Positions 1 to 10,017 are shown, counted from the first letter of the stretch. The stretch: 64,000 nucleotides of DNA from Mesonia algae (GCF_003253545.1 NZ_QKYV01000009.1:1-64000); one strand, 5' to 3'. Notes: generated by a model from the sequence alone, not told the origin. Program-made: numbers and translations.

Positions 1-36
1 TAATGTCATAGCCAAGTAGTACTAATAACCCGTATA
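1..36 (+). rRNA. 3' end of 23S rRNA (partial)
   Basis: The first bases carry the conserved 3'-terminal portion of 23S rRNA (AGTACTAATAACCCG, the segment that pairs with the 5' end of the molecule). Only the tail lies in the window. The exact mature end is not visible and is placed by eye. A 5S gene follows on the same strand, as expected for a bacterial rRNA operon. Confidence 0.75.
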
Positions 37-46
37 GCTTATGTAC

Positions 47-72
47 TCTTCCCCCGGGCAACCGGGGGAGGT
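47..72 (+). other. GC-rich GNRA-capped hairpin in the 23S-5S spacer
   Basis: TCCCCCGG at 50-57 pairs perfectly with CCGGGGGA at 62-69 around a GCAA tetraloop, and the stem can be extended by a T-G and a C-G pair. It is by far the most GC-rich stretch in an otherwise AT-rich spacer. It is probably part of the rRNA precursor, where such stems guide processing. That role is inferred. Confidence 0.6.
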
Positions 73-183
73 GAAATCCTATTGCTATGTATATTTACCC
101 TCAAAGTATTATTTATTTTTTCAATATGTTAACTTATTAGATGGTTGTTTCTTTTTAAATAAAAGAACAGTTATCACCGATTT

Positions 184-290
<107 letters not shown>

Positions 291-315
291 TTTACTTACC
301 AAATGGTAAGTTTAT

Positions 316-352
316 AAACCCTTCACTTGATACAAGTGAAGGGTTTTTTTTT
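316..352 (+). terminator. rRNA operon rho-independent terminator
   Basis: A 14-bp perfect stem (316-329 with 333-346, loop ATA) ends in a run of T's. It stands about 25 bp after the 5S gene and closes the rRNA operon. Confidence 0.9.
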
Positions 353-601
353 ACCCCCTTTTTTAAATCTCAATTTAATCCTTGTCTTCAGTCAGCAATT
401 ACTAGTACTTAATTATCCAATAAGTTACATAAACATTAAATAGTAATATTTAAATTTCAATAGATATATCCTTTAAATATTTTATTGGCATAAGAATTGT
501 CCTATTATAGACTATCCTTACAGTAGGCTTAGGGAGATACAAATAAATGAATTATTATAAATTATAAACTGTTTTACTGACAGTTTGACCAAAGATATAA
601 G

Positions 602-3052
602 ATGGGAAAATCAAATATATTTAGCTTAGACAATTTGTCATTTCAAGATATTAATGAAGATGCAGAATTAATTCCACTAATGACACCAGAAGATGAAGAA
701 GAAATTGATAAAGAAGACTTGCCAAATGAGTTAGCTATACTTCCTTTAAAGAATACGGTTTTATTTCCAGGAGTGGTAATTCCTATTACCGCAGGTAGAG
801 ACAAATCTATAACTTTAATTAATGATGCTAATAACGGATCTAAAACTATTGGTGTTGTATCTCAGAAAGATGGCGAGGTAGAGAATCCTGAAGCAAAAGA
901 CATCAATAAAGTTGGAGTAGTTGCTAAAATATTGAGAGTTTTAAAAATGCCTGATGGAAATACGACTGTAATTATCCAAGGTAAAAAGAGATTTCAAATT
1001 GAAGAGATCTTACAAGAAGACCCTTATTTAAAAGCAAGTATTTCATCAATAAAAGAAGAAAAACCTGCGAAAGATAATGAAGAGTTTTCTGCGATAGTAG
1101 ATTCTGTCAAAGATTTGTCTTTACAAATCATTAAAGACAGTCCGTCAATACCTTCTGAAGCGTCATTTGCTATAAAGAATATAGAAAGTCCTTCATTTCT
1201 TATCAATTTCGTTTCCTCTAATATGAGTCTTTCCGTTAAGGAAAAACAAGAGCTTTTAGAAATGAATGATCTTAGAAATAGAGCTTTAGCTACTTTAAAG
1301 TATATGAATACAGAGTTTCAAAAGTTAGAACTTAGAAACGATATTCAATCTAAGGTGCAGAGTGATATGAGCCAGCAACAGCGTGAGTATTTCTTGCATC
1401 AACAAATGAAAACGATTCAAGAAGAATTGGGCGGAGTTTCTTCAGAATCGGAAATTGAAGACATGCGCCAGTTGGCTAAAAAGAAAAAATGGGGAAAGAA
1501 AGTAGAAGAGCATTTTAAAAAGGAATTGGCTAAAATGCAACGTATGAATCCTCAGGTTGCTGAGTATTCTATTCAACGCAATTATTTAGATCTATTTTTA
1601 GAATTGCCTTGGGATGAATTCAGTAAAGATAAATTTGATTTAAAAAGAGCGCAAAAAATACTTGATAGAGATCATTATGGACTTGAAGAAGTAAAACGTC
1701 GTATCATTGAATATCTTGCTGTACTTAAGTTACGTGATGATATGAAATCACCAATTTTATGTTTTTACGGACCTCCAGGTGTAGGTAAAACTTCTTTAGG
1801 AAAATCTATTGCTGAAGCTTTAGGTAGAGAATATGTTAGAATCTCTTTAGGAGGACTTCGCGATGAAGCTGAAATAAGAGGTCACCGTAAGACTTATATT
1901 GGTGCTATGCCAGGTAGGATTATTCAAAGTCTAAAAAAGGCAGGAACTAGTAATCCAGTATTTGTTTTAGATGAAATTGATAAATTAAGTAATAGCAATC
2001 AAGGAGATCCTTCATCTGCATTACTAGAAGTTTTAGATCCAGAACAAAATTCTGAATTCCACGATAATTTCTTAGAAATGGGATTCGATTTATCTAAAGT
2101 AATGTTTATCGCTACCTCTAACAGTTTAAATACTATACAACCGGCGCTTAGGGATCGAATGGAGATCATAAACATGACTGGCTATACTATTGAAGAAAAA
2201 GTAGAAATAGCTAAACGCCACTTATTACCTAAGCAAATTACTGAGCATGGGTTAAATGCAGACCAAATTAAAGTCGGTAAAGCGCAGTTAACTAAAATTG
2301 TAGAAGGATATACTCGAGAATCTGGAGTTCGAGGCTTAGAAAAACAAATTGCTAAAGTAGTTAGGTATGTAGCAAAAAGCATAGCCTTAGAAGAAGAATA
2401 CAATGTTAAGATTAGTAATGAAGATATTGTAGATGTTCTTGGGCCTGCACGTTTAGAAAGAAATAAATATGAAAATAATGAAGTTGCTGGTGTAGTAACT
2501 GGTCTTGCTTGGACAAGAGTAGGTGGTGATATTTTATTTATAGAGTCTATTTTATCGAAAGGAAAAGGGAACCTTAGTGTTACTGGAAATTTAGGTAAGG
2601 TGATGAAAGAGTCGGCGACAATCGCTATGGAATATATTAAAGCAAATGCAGACGAATTTGGTATTCCTGCTGATATCTTCGACAAATATAATGTCCATAT
2701 TCACGTACCAGAAGGGGCAACACCTAAAGATGGACCTAGTGCTGGGATTACCATGTTAACTTCATTAGTTTCTTTATTTACACAGCGAAAAGTGAAGAAA
2801 AGTCTGGCGATGACAGGAGAGATCACTTTGCGTGGAAAAGTTTTGCCTGTTGGCGGAATTAAAGAAAAAATTCTTGCAGCTAAACGTGCTCATATAAAAG
2901 AAATCATTCTTTGTGAAGAGAATAAAAAAGATATTGAAGAGATTAAAGAAGATTACCTAAAAGGATTAATTTTTCATTATGTATCTGATATGAAAGATGT
3001 GTTAGATAAAGGTCTTACCAAGCAAAAGGTAAAGAATGCTAAAACGCTGTAA
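602..3052 (+). CDS. lon: ATP-dependent serine protease Lon (LonA type)
   Basis: Cytoplasmic AAA+ protease that unfolds and degrades misfolded and regulatory proteins. The 816 residues show the LonA order: an N-terminal substrate-binding domain (about 43-245), a coiled-coil linker, the AAA+ module with Walker A GPPGVGKT at 390-397 and Walker B FVLDEIDK, then the C-terminal protease domain. The catalytic dyad is Ser713 in PKDGPSAG and Lys756 in GGIKEK, 43 residues apart as in E. coli Lon. Length is normal for Bacteroidota. The gene stands alone, with an AT-rich leader after the rRNA operon and a strong terminator behind it. I saw no CIRCE element or exact TAnnTTTG box in the leader. Confidence 0.97.
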   Translation: MGKSNIFSLDNLSFQDINEDAELIPLMTPEDEEEIDKEDLPNELAILPLKNTVLFPGVVIPITAGRDKSITLINDANNGSKTIGVVSQKDGEVENPEAKDINKVGVVAKILRVLKMPDGNTTVIIQGKKRFQIEEILQEDPYLKASISSIKEEKPAKDNEEFSAIVDSVKDLSLQIIKDSPSIPSEASFAIKNIESPSFLINFVSSNMSLSVKEKQELLEMNDLRNRALATLKYMNTEFQKLELRNDIQSKVQSDMSQQQREYFLHQQMKTIQEELGGVSSESEIEDMRQLAKKKKWGKKVEEHFKKELAKMQRMNPQVAEYSIQRNYLDLFLELPWDEFSKDKFDLKRAQKILDRDHYGLEEVKRRIIEYLAVLKLRDDMKSPILCFYGPPGVGKTSLGKSIAEALGREYVRISLGGLRDEAEIRGHRKTYIGAMPGRIIQSLKKAGTSNPVFVLDEIDKLSNSNQGDPSSALLEVLDPEQNSEFHDNFLEMGFDLSKVMFIATSNSLNTIQPALRDRMEIINMTGYTIEEKVEIAKRHLLPKQITEHGLNADQIKVGKAQLTKIVEGYTRESGVRGLEKQIAKVVRYVAKSIALEEEYNVKISNEDIVDVLGPARLERNKYENNEVAGVVTGLAWTRVGGDILFIESILSKGKGNLSVTGNLGKVMKESATIAMEYIKANADEFGIPADIFDKYNVHIHVPEGATPKDGPSAGITMLTSLVSLFTQRKVKKSLAMTGEITLRGKVLPVGGIKEKILAAKRAHIKEIILCEENKKDIEEIKEDYLKGLIFHYVSDMKDVLDKGLTKQKVKNAKTL

Positions 3053-3076
3053 AGTTCTTTAGCATCATTTAATAAA

Positions 3077-3120
3077 AAAACAAAACCCCCAAAATATATA
3101 TTTTGGGGGTTTTGTTTTTT
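3077..3120. terminator. Bidirectional terminator between lon and a lipoprotein gene
   Basis: AAAACCCCCAAAA and its complement flank a short AT loop, with A's before and T's after, so the structure can end transcription of both convergent genes. Confidence 0.88.
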
Positions 3121-3131
3121 TAAAATGGAGA

Positions 3132-3434
3132 TTAGTTATCTATATCTACCTTTTTCTTTTCCACGTTACCGTCTTCCATTTTTATTTTTACATCTTTATT
3201 TTCTCCATCGATTTTCTTTTTCTCAATGTTTCCGTTTTCATCCTTTTTTATTTTGATGTCGGTATTCCCATCTTGAATTTCTACCTTTTCTCCATCTTCG
3301 CTAACTTCAACTTGAGCTTCTTCGGTAACCTCGATGCCTTCTACAGTTTTAGTTTCTTTACTTTCTTCTCTACAGCTAACAAGAGATACACTTACGATAG
3401 CTGCTACTGCTAATGTTCTAACTACTTTTATCAT
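3132..3434 (-). CDS. Small acidic/basic repeat lipoprotein, unknown function
   Basis: A 100-residue protein with a lipoprotein signal (hydrophobic VVRTLAVAAIVSVSLVSC, lipobox Cys at about 21). The rest is extremely charged and low in complexity. It contains repeated KIKKDENGNIEKKKI, VKIKMEDGNVEKKKV and VEVSEDGEKVEI units of roughly 14-18 residues, which suggest short beta-hairpin repeats. No enzyme motif is visible and I do not recognise a family. It is probably anchored to the periplasmic side of the inner or outer membrane. It is transcribed towards lon and has its own good promoter just upstream. Confidence 0.8.
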   Translation of the reverse strand: MIKVVRTLAVAAIVSVSLVSCREESKETKTVEGIEVTEEAQVEVSEDGEKVEIQDGNTDIKIKKDENGNIEKKKIDGENKDVKIKMEDGNVEKKKVDIDN

Positions 3435-3457
3435 AATAATATAATTTTTGGTTTGTC

Positions 3458-3487
3458 CAAAACTACGTGAATAAACCGACTTACAAA
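3458..3487 (-). promoter_or_regulatory. Promoter of the small charged lipoprotein gene
   Basis: Reading on the minus strand, TTTG (3487-3484) is followed after 18 bp by TAGTTTTG (3465-3458), an exact match to the Bacteroidota sigma factor consensus TTTG-N17-23-TAnnTTTG. The start codon lies 23 bp downstream. Confidence 0.75.
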
Positions 3488-3510
3488 ATATTTTATGTTT
3501 TCTATAAGAT

Positions 3511-6141
3511 TTATTTTAAACTAGCTAAACTTTGTTCGATAGCTTCTATTTTAGCTTCAGCATCTGCTTGTTTTTGCTTTTCGATAGCGACTACTTTTTC
3601 TGGAGCGTTATTTACAAAGCGTTCATTAGAAAGTTTTTTCTTTACGGAATTTAAAAATCCTTGTTGATATTTTAGCTCTTCCGTCAGCTTACTTATTTCC
3701 TCCTCTACGTCAATTGCGCCGATCATAGGAATAAAGTACTCATTAGATTTTACTCGGTAAGACATGCTATTGGCTAACTGCTCTTCCACATAAGTGATTT
3801 CTTCAATATTTCCTAATTTAGCAATAATACTATCATACGAATTACTCAGTTTTTCATTATTAATCACACTTAATTTAATAGTGTCTTTAAAAGAAATGTT
3901 TTTTTCTTTTCTAATAGTTCTTATTCCTGATATAATCTCTTTTACCGTCTCAAAATCAGTAATAAATTTATCATCGATAGATGTTTGCTTTGGCCATTCT
4001 GCAATAATTAATGCTTCCTCACTACTTCGATCTTTAATATTTTGCCAAATTTCTTCGGAAATAAAAGGTACAAAAGGATGTAAGATTTTTAGATTATCTT
4101 CTAATATGCTAATGGCACTCTGGTAAGTGGTTGCATCTATTTTTTCTCCAAATGGAGGTTTAATCATTTCTAAGAACCAAGAGCAGAAGTCATCCCACAC
4201 TAATTTGTAGGTAGTCATTAAAGCATCACTAATTCTATATTTGCTATAGTGATCTTCCAGCTCTTTTAAGGCTTTTTGAAACTTAGCTTCGTACCAAGTA
4301 ATAGCCGTTTTACAATATTCTGGTTGTGATTTGTTTTCATCAACTTCCCAATTAAGTATAAGTCGAGATGCATTAAAGATTTTATTTACAAAGCCACTTC
4401 CTTGTTTACATAAATCTTCATCAAACATTAAATCATTACCGGCAGGAGAAGAAAGTAACATCCCCACTCTTATTCCATCTGCTCCATATTTTTCTATCAA
4501 CATTAAAGGATCTGGAGAGTTTCCTAAAGATTTACTCATTTTACGGCGCTGCTTGTCTCTTACAATTCCGGTAAGGTAAACGCTATTAAAAGGTTTTTCT
4601 CCACGATATTCATAACCTGCAATAATCATTCGGGCAACCCAGAAAAATAGAATTTCGGGAGCTGTCACCAAATCGTTAGTAGGGTAGTAGTAGTTAATTT
4701 CTTTATTGTCGGGCTCTAAAATTCCGTTAAACACACTCATAGGCCATAACCAAGAAGAGAACCAAGTGTCTAATGCATCTTCATCTTGAGTTAAATCTTC
4801 TAAAGCAAGCTCTTTATTACCTGTTTTTTCTTGGGCAATTTTTAACGCCTCTTCCTTAGTTTCTGCTACGACATAATCTTCCTTTCCATCTCCGTAGAAA
4901 TAAGCCGGAATTTGATGACCCCACCATAACTGACGTGAGATGTTCCAATCTCGAACATTTTCCATCCAATGGCGATAAGTATTGATGAATTTTTCGGGAA
5001 CTAAAGCAACCTCTTTTTCTAAAACTGCATCTAGAGCAGGTTGTGCAAGTTCTTTCATTTTTAAGAACCATTGATCACTTAATTTAGGCTCTATTACTGC
5101 GCCTGTACGCTCGCTAGTTCCTACTTTATTAATGTGAGTTTCAGTTTTAATTAAAAGCTCAAGTGTTTCTAGTTCTTTTACTACATCTCTTCGAGCATCA
5201 AAACGATCTTTCCCTTCATAGTGTAAACCATAACTATTTAAAGTAGCATCATCATTAAAAATGTCTATAATCTCTAATTGATGTTTATCTCCTAGGTTTT
5301 TATCGTTTTCATCGTGAGCTGGTGTCACTTTTAAGCAGCCTGTCCCAAATTCTAAGTCTACATATTCATCTTCAATAATAGGAATTACTCGGTTACATAT
5401 AGGTACAATTGCTTTTTTACCTTTTAGATGAGCAAACCGCTCATCATTAGGATTAATACAAATTGCGGTATCTCCAAAAATGGTTTCTGGTCTAGTGGTA
5501 GCGATGGTTAAAACATCACTGCTTCCTTCAATCGCATAATTGATATAGTATAATTTACCTTCTTTTTCTACGTGAATAACTTCTTCATCACTCAGGGTAG
5601 TTTTTGCTTGCGGATCCCAGTTAACCATTCGATATCCTCGGTAAACGTGTCCTTTTTTATAAAGGTCTACAAATACTTTAATTACCGATTTAGATAAGTC
5701 ATCATCCATGGTAAATTTGGTACGTTCCCAGTCACAAGAAGCTCCGAGTTTTTTTAACTGTTCTAAAATTATACCTCCATGTTTGTGGGTCCATTCCCAA
5801 GCGTGTTCTAAAAACTCTTCACGAGAAAGATCATTTTTATTAATGCCCTCTTCTTTTAGCTTGTTTACTACTTTAGCTTCTGTAGCAATACTGGCGTGAT
5901 CTGTTCCTGGTACCCAACATGCATTAAGACCTTTGAGTCTTGCTCTACGTATTAAAACATCTTGTATGGTGTTATTGAGCATATGTCCCATATGCAATAC
6001 TCCTGTAACGTTTGGCGGAGGAATTACAATGGTGTAAGGTTCTTTATCGTTGACTTCTGAATGAAAATAATTATTTTCCATCCAATACGAATACCATTTA
6101 TCTTCTGTTTCTTTAGCGTTATAGGTAGCAGCAATAGCCAT
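3511..6141 (-). CDS. valS: Valyl-tRNA synthetase
   Basis: Class I aminoacyl-tRNA synthetase charging tRNA-Val. The 876 residues show the family layout: the HIGH-type motif HMGH at 50-53 within [13 protein letters not shown], the inserted editing domain (about 190-330, with TTRPET and the [15 protein letters not shown] segment), KMSKS at 534-538, an anticodon-binding helical domain, and the C-terminal coiled-coil arm (about 810-876) typical of ValRS. Start is ATG with an exact -7 box 28 bp upstream. It is a single-gene unit on the minus strand, divergent from the DUF1573 gene. Nothing appears to be missing. Confidence 0.97.
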   Translation of the reverse strand: MAIAATYNAKETEDKWYSYWMENNYFHSEVNDKEPYTIVIPPPNVTGVLHMGHMLNNTIQDVLIRRARLKGLNACWVPGTDHASIATEAKVVNKLKEEGINKNDLSREEFLEHAWEWTHKHGGIILEQLKKLGASCDWERTKFTMDDDLSKSVIKVFVDLYKKGHVYRGYRMVNWDPQAKTTLSDEEVIHVEKEGKLYYINYAIEGSSDVLTIATTRPETIFGDTAICINPNDERFAHLKGKKAIVPICNRVIPIIEDEYVDLEFGTGCLKVTPAHDENDKNLGDKHQLEIIDIFNDDATLNSYGLHYEGKDRFDARRDVVKELETLELLIKTETHINKVGTSERTGAVIEPKLSDQWFLKMKELAQPALDAVLEKEVALVPEKFINTYRHWMENVRDWNISRQLWWGHQIPAYFYGDGKEDYVVAETKEEALKIAQEKTGNKELALEDLTQDEDALDTWFSSWLWPMSVFNGILEPDNKEINYYYPTNDLVTAPEILFFWVARMIIAGYEYRGEKPFNSVYLTGIVRDKQRRKMSKSLGNSPDPLMLIEKYGADGIRVGMLLSSPAGNDLMFDEDLCKQGSGFVNKIFNASRLILNWEVDENKSQPEYCKTAITWYEAKFQKALKELEDHYSKYRISDALMTTYKLVWDDFCSWFLEMIKPPFGEKIDATTYQSAISILEDNLKILHPFVPFISEEIWQNIKDRSSEEALIIAEWPKQTSIDDKFITDFETVKEIISGIRTIRKEKNISFKDTIKLSVINNEKLSNSYDSIIAKLGNIEEITYVEEQLANSMSYRVKSNEYFIPMIGAIDVEEEISKLTEELKYQQGFLNSVKKKLSNERFVNNAPEKVVAIEKQKQADAEAKIEAIEQSLASLK

Positions 6142-6168
6142 TTTGGTCTAATTTTTGAATTAAGTATA

Positions 6169-6176
6169 CAAAAGTA
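6169..6176 (-). promoter_or_regulatory. -7 box of valS
   Basis: TACTTTTG on the minus strand is an exact TAnnTTTG match 28 bp before the valS ATG. No clear TTTG -33 box was found at the right distance. Confidence 0.5.
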
Positions 6177-6272
6177 CTTATATAATGACTATTTTAAAAG
6201 ATTAAAATTTGTTATTCTTATTATTTGGTATAATTGAAAATAACTTTTAATTTAGTCACAAATTTAAAAATT

Positions 6273-6665
6273 ATGAAAAATCTTATTGTTTGTGCAATAG
6301 CACTTTTTACTTCTTTAGCAGTTAGCGCTCAAGCTGAAATTAAGTTTGATGAAGAAACCATTGATTATGGGACTATCGAATATGGAAGTGATGGTGTTAG
6401 ATCTTTTACATTTACTAATGTAGGTGATGAGCCTTTAGTAATTAGTGATGTAAAGTCTACGTGTGGTTGTACAGTGCCAGAAAAGCCAAAAGATCCTATT
6501 GCTCCAGGAAAAACTGGTGTGATTAAAGTGAAGTATGACACAAAAAGACCTGGGCCAATTAGAAAAACGGTAACGGTTTATGCAAACGTTGATAATTCTC
6601 CTATTCCATTAAAGATAAAAGGAACTATCAATAAAAAAGATACTCGAAGTGTCTTAGAAAAATAA
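6273..6665 (+). CDS. DUF1573 domain exported protein
   Basis: About 130 residues when started at the ATG at 6273, which gives a clean Sec signal peptide (MKNLIVCAIALFTSLAVSAQA). An upstream in-frame TTG at 6234 would spoil it. The mature part is a single DUF1573 Ig-like/ASPM-type beta domain: IDYGTIEYGSDGVRSFTFTN, then GDEPLVISDVKSTCGCTVP, then GVIKVKYDTK. The CGC motif is typical of the family. The domain is very common in Bacteroidota periplasmic proteins, but its molecular role is unknown. It is a monocistronic unit closed by its own terminator. Confidence 0.85.
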   Translation: MKNLIVCAIALFTSLAVSAQAEIKFDEETIDYGTIEYGSDGVRSFTFTNVGDEPLVISDVKSTCGCTVPEKPKDPIAPGKTGVIKVKYDTKRPGPIRKTVTVYANVDNSPIPLKIKGTINKKDTRSVLEK

Positions 6666-6682
6666 TAAAAAATTAGACTTAG

Positions 6683-6710
6683 AAAGCCCTTTTTTAAAGG
6701 GCTTTTTTTA
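6683..6710 (+). terminator. Terminator after the DUF1573 gene
   Basis: AAAGCCC and GGGCTTT enclose a short T/A loop and are followed by a T run, a compact rho-independent terminator. Confidence 0.85.
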
Positions 6711-6768
6711 TGCCCAAGAATGAAGGTATTTTCTTTATTTTTTTGCAAATTTGCGTAAAAATTTAATT

Positions 6769-7974
6769 ATGCCTTCAATATCTTCCAAAGGTCTGGCTAT
6801 GCCAGAATCTCCAATTAGAAAATTAGTTCCTTATGCTGAAGAAGCTACAAAGCAAGGAAAAGAAATATTTTATTTAAATATTGGTCAGCCCGATATTAAA
6901 ACCCCGCAAGTTGCTTTAGATGCGGTTAAAAATAATGATTTAGAAATTATTTCTTATAGTCATTCTGCTGGATTTGCTACCTACCGTGAGAAACTTGCTA
7001 AATATTACCAAAAAGTAGGTCTTCCCGTTGAAGCAGAAGATATTATCATTACCACAGGAGGATCTGAAGCTTTATTATTTGCGATGGGTAGTATTACCGA
7101 TCCTAATGATGAAGTAATTATCCCAGAACCTTTCTACGCTAACTATAACGGATTTGCTACCAGCGCAGGTGTTAATGTAGTGCCTGTACAAGCGAAATTT
7201 GAAGATGGGTTTGCCCTACCTCCAGTTTCTGAATTTGAAAAATTAATCACCGATAAAACCAAGGCAATTGTTATTTGTAATCCTGGTAATCCTACAGGTT
7301 ATTTATATACAAAAGATGAAATGGATCAGCTTTCCGCTTTAGCGAAAAAATACGATTTGTTTTTAGTGGCAGATGAAGTTTATAGAGAGTTTGCTTACGA
7401 AGGATTAAAACATCATTCGGTAATGAACCAAGAAGGATTAGAGCAAAATGCTATCATGATCGATTCTGTTTCTAAGCGTTACAGTATGTGTGGAGCAAGA
7501 ATAGGGTGTTTGGTATCTAAAAACAAAGAATTAATAAGTACGGCGATGAAATTTGCACAAGCAAGATTAAGTCCGCCGACTTTTGCTCAAATCGCTAGTG
7601 AAGCAGCTTTAGATACACCACAATCCTATTTTGATGATGTAATTGAAGAGTATGTTGACCGAAGAGATACTTTAATTGAAGGTTTAAAATCTATTGAAGG
7701 TGTAGAAGTAGCAAAACCAAATGGAGCATTTTATTGCATAGCGCAACTACCTGTAGCTGATGCCGATCATTTTGCAAAATGGTTATTAGAAAGTTTTGAT
7801 AAAGATGGAAAAACTGTCATGGTCGCTCCTGCAGAAGGATTTTATTCTACTCCAAAAACAGGAATGAACCAAGTAAGAATTGCTTATGTTTTAGAAAAAG
7901 AACACCTTTTAGAAGCAATTGAAATTTTAAAAGCTGCCTTGAAAAAGTATAACGAAATTCATGGAGCATCATAA
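6769..7974 (+). CDS. Pyridoxal phosphate-dependent class I/II aminotransferase
   Basis: A 401-residue fold-type I aminotransferase of the aspartate aminotransferase superfamily. Visible motifs are TTGGSEAL (97-103), NPGNPTG (171-177, substrate carboxylate and PLP contacts), ADEVYREF (201-208) and SVSKR with the PLP lysine K236. It probably transfers amino groups from aspartate or a similar donor; the substrate cannot be fixed from sequence. Start is the ATG at 6769, because the upstream TTG only adds a non-conserved MRKNLI. Its end overlaps murB by 14 bases, so the two are translationally coupled. A TTTCCGCTTTAGCGAAA palindrome variant lies inside at 7331. Confidence 0.9.
   Translation: MPSISSKGLAMPESPIRKLVPYAEEATKQGKEIFYLNIGQPDIKTPQVALDAVKNNDLEIISYSHSAGFATYREKLAKYYQKVGLPVEAEDIIITTGGSEALLFAMGSITDPNDEVIIPEPFYANYNGFATSAGVNVVPVQAKFEDGFALPPVSEFEKLITDKTKAIVICNPGNPTGYLYTKDEMDQLSALAKKYDLFLVADEVYREFAYEGLKHHSVMNQEGLEQNAIMIDSVSKRYSMCGARIGCLVSKNKELISTAMKFAQARLSPPTFAQIASEAALDTPQSYFDDVIEEYVDRRDTLIEGLKSIEGVEVAKPNGAFYCIAQLPVADADHFAKWLLESFDKDGKTVMVAPAEGFYSTPKTGMNQVRIAYVLEKEHLLEAIEILKAALKKYNEIHGAS
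7331..7347. repeat. Variant copy of the intragenic CGCTT/AAGCG palindrome
   Basis: TTTCCGCTTTAGCGAAA in the aminotransferase gene matches the half-site of the recurring palindrome and encodes Ser-Ala-Leu-Ala-Lys in the same frame as the exact copies (see 21278). Confidence 0.4.
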
Positions 7975-8977
7975 AAATTATTCTTTAAAAAACCACAATA
8001 CCTTTGGTATAGATGTTTGCGCGAAAGCGTTTGTATCTGTGAGCAGTGTGGACGAACTAAAAGAAGTTCTGCAACAGGTTTACGCTCATGAAATATTGGT
8101 TTTGGGGGGAGGAAGTAATATTTTACTTTTAAAGAATATAGACAAAACCATTCTTCATATCGACCTGAAGGGGAAAACGATAGAAAAAGAAGAAGAGGGG
8201 TTTGTTTATGTACGAGCGCAGGCGGGTGAAAACTGGCATGAATTTGTACGCTGGTGTATAGAACAAGATTTTGGAGGAATAGAAAACCTCTCTTTAATTC
8301 CAGGAAATGTGGGTACTAGCCCTATACAAAATATAGGAGCTTATGGAGTAGAATTAAAAGACTCTTTTGTGAGTTGCGAAGCTGTTCATAAGCAGACCTT
8401 GCAAACCCGAACTTTCTCAAAGGAAGAATGTAATTTTGGATACAGAAACTCTACTTTTAAAAATGAAAATAAAGATAAGTACGTTATTTCTAGTGTGTTA
8501 TTTCGGTTAACGAAAAGTGAACACCAGCTTTATACGGGTTACGGAGCAATCTTAGCGGAATTAGAAAAACAAAATATCAGTAAGCCTAGCATAAAGGATG
8601 TTTCTGATGCCGTTATTTCTATTCGCTCTTCCAAATTACCTAATCCAAAAGAACTTGGGAATAGTGGAAGTTTTTTTAAAAATCCTGTTATTACGATAAC
8701 AGATTTTAATAAGCTAGTAGAGAAATATCCCGAAATCCCTTCATATCCTATTTCAACTACTGAAGTGAAAGTTCCTGCAGGATGGCTTATTGAAAAAGCA
8801 GGTTTTAAGGGAATTCGAAAGGATGATGCAGGAGTACATAGAAATCAAGCATTAGTATTGGTGAATTATGGTAATGCCACGGGAGAAGAGCTGTATCAAT
8901 TAGCCCAAGAAATACAAGCAGAAATATTTAAAATGTTTAGTATTCATTTAGAAATGGAAGTAAATATTATTGAATAA
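7961..8977 (+). CDS. murB: UDP-N-acetylenolpyruvoylglucosamine reductase
   Basis: Cytoplasmic FAD enzyme that uses NADPH to reduce UDP-GlcNAc-enolpyruvate to UDP-MurNAc, the second committed step of peptidoglycan synthesis. The 338 residues contain the FAD-binding GGGSNILL (49-56), the SLIPGNVGTSPIQNIGAYG segment (111-129), the YRNS arginine (R162), the catalytic serine S237 in GNSGSFFKNP, and the C-terminal glutamate region LEMEVNIIE. It is a type I enzyme like that of E. coli. The start overlaps the aminotransferase stop. The recurring palindrome appears degenerate at codons 19-24 (VCAKAF). Confidence 0.97.
   Translation: MEHHKNYSLKNHNTFGIDVCAKAFVSVSSVDELKEVLQQVYAHEILVLGGGSNILLLKNIDKTILHIDLKGKTIEKEEEGFVYVRAQAGENWHEFVRWCIEQDFGGIENLSLIPGNVGTSPIQNIGAYGVELKDSFVSCEAVHKQTLQTRTFSKEECNFGYRNSTFKNENKDKYVISSVLFRLTKSEHQLYTGYGAILAELEKQNISKPSIKDVSDAVISIRSSKLPNPKELGNSGSFFKNPVITITDFNKLVEKYPEIPSYPISTTEVKVPAGWLIEKAGFKGIRKDDAGVHRNQALVLVNYGNATGEELYQLAQEIQAEIFKMFSIHLEMEVNIIE
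8016..8030. repeat. Variant copy of the intragenic palindrome in murB
   Basis: TTTGCGCGAAAGCGT carries one intact half (CGCGAAAGCG) of the palindrome and reads in the usual frame as Cys-Ala-Lys-Ala. Confidence 0.4.
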
Positions 8978-9012
8978 AAAAAAGCAGGTTTTGAAATTTC
9001 AAAACCTGCTCT
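8976..9012 (-). terminator. Terminator of the fasciclin-domain gene
   Basis: A perfect 28-base inverted repeat spans 8983-9010. On the minus strand it is followed by a run of T's, so it mainly terminates the 9052-9663 gene. It may also stop murB transcripts weakly. Confidence 0.85.
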
Positions 9013-9051
9013 TCAATCTAACTTAACTCAATCTACTTACTTAACTTACTC

Positions 9052-9663
9052 TTACTTTCTCATTAAAACGGCATCGATAGAATGCACGTAACCATTTGAT
9101 CCTTTCATATCTACATCTGTTACAGTAGCTTTGTTACCTTTTGCATCGGTTAACATTACTTTTCCGTCTTCGATTGTAGCGTCAATCTTACCATCATTAG
9201 CGGTAACAATTGTATATTTTTTATTTTCGTTAGAATTGATAAGATCTACTAATTTCTTAGAATCTACTTCTCCTGGAATAATGTGGTAGCTTAATACACC
9301 TTCTAACTTTTCTTTACTTTCTGGTTTCATTAGGCTCTCAACTGTTCCTTTTGGAAGTTTATTAAATGCTTCGTTTGTCGGAGCGAAAATGGTAAAAGGA
9401 CCTTCAGATTCTAATTTTGCCACCATTCCTGCACCTTGTACGGCAGAAACCAAAGTGGTGTGCTTGTTAGAATTCATGGTGATCTGTGCTAAATTCATCT
9501 CAGTTTTTTCAGCTTCCTTTTCAGCCTCCATAGATGTTTCGTTAGCATCCATTTCGTTCTCATTCATTTCTATCTCATTTTCTTTATCTTTTTTTTCATC
9601 TTGACAAGAAGCGAAAGTGAATAGAGACACTAGAGCTAACATTACTAATTTGTTCAGTTTCAT
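9052..9663 (-). CDS. Fasciclin (FAS1) domain lipoprotein
   Basis: A 203-residue lipoprotein with signal and lipobox ending FASC (Cys20). It has a Glu/Asn/Met-rich linker (about 22-58) and one FAS1 domain (about 60-203) recognisable by TTLVSAVQGAGMVAKL, GPFTIFAPTNEAFNKLP, LSYHIIPG and the closing NGYVHSIDAVLM. FAS1 domains mediate cell-surface adhesion, and short single-domain versions are common in marine Flavobacteria. It is a single gene, convergent with murB, with a pyrimidine-rich stretch and strong terminator behind it. The ligand is unknown. Confidence 0.9.
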   Translation of the reverse strand: MKLNKLVMLALVSLFTFASCQDEKKDKENEIEMNENEMDANETSMEAEKEAEKTEMNLAQITMNSNKHTTLVSAVQGAGMVAKLESEGPFTIFAPTNEAFNKLPKGTVESLMKPESKEKLEGVLSYHIIPGEVDSKKLVDLINSNENKKYTIVTANDGKIDATIEDGKVMLTDAKGNKATVTDVDMKGSNGYVHSIDAVLMRK

Positions 9664-9804
9664 AATAATAATTTTTAGTTGAATTATGATGCTAAGATAT
9701 ACGATTAGAATGCACAGCTGTTTTTCAACGCCCTAAATTTTAGTTAAATAGTGTAAATTCTTTATTAAATATCCTCAACATTTTTCTATAACCTACTAAT
9801 GTCG

Positions 9805-9812
9805 TATTTTTG
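9805..9812 (+). promoter_or_regulatory. -7 box for the 9817 small protein / glycosyltransferase operon
   Basis: TATTTTTG is an exact TAnnTTTG match ending only 4 bases before the ATG at 9817, which implies a leaderless or almost leaderless transcript. Confidence 0.5.
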
Positions 9813-9816
9813 CATT

Positions 9817-10017
9817 ATGAAATTAATAGTCTTAACAATCGTATTATTAGCAGTAGCTTTCGCAGGAATCGCTATAAAAATTTGGGCCAAAAAAGACGGT
9901 GAGTTTGCAGGAACTTGCGCTAGTCAAAGTCCGTTTCTTAATAAAGGAGGTGAGCCTTGTGGTTTTTGTGGTAAAATGCCAGACGAAGCAGAATGTGGTA
10001 AAGAAAATGTGCAATAA
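9817..10017 (+). CDS. Small cysteine-rich membrane-anchored protein, unknown function
   Basis: A 66-residue protein from the ATG at 9817. Residues 1-20 form a membrane anchor or uncleaved signal (MKLIVLTIVLLAVAFAGIAI). They are followed by a short basic stretch and a Cys-rich tail, GTCASQSPFLNKGGEPCGFCGKMPDEAEC, with four cysteines in a C-x14-C-x2-C-x8-C spacing. The spacing looks like a metal or disulfide motif, but I know no characterised relative. It lies 9 bp before the glycosyltransferase and is probably cotranscribed with it and the ECF sigma gene. Confidence 0.75.
   Translation: MKLIVLTIVLLAVAFAGIAIKIWAKKDGEFAGTCASQSPFLNKGGEPCGFCGKMPDEAECGKENVQ

Noticed and set aside
2182-2685. A long open frame antisense to lon
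   Set aside because: It lies wholly opposite the conserved AAA+ and protease domains. The composition is that of a reverse-frame shadow.
4856-5071. Antisense and same-strand out-of-frame readings inside valS (also 3794-4126, 4331-4579, 5708-5899)
   Set aside because: All sit inside the complete valS gene and give Ser/Phe/Leu-rich peptides without motifs.
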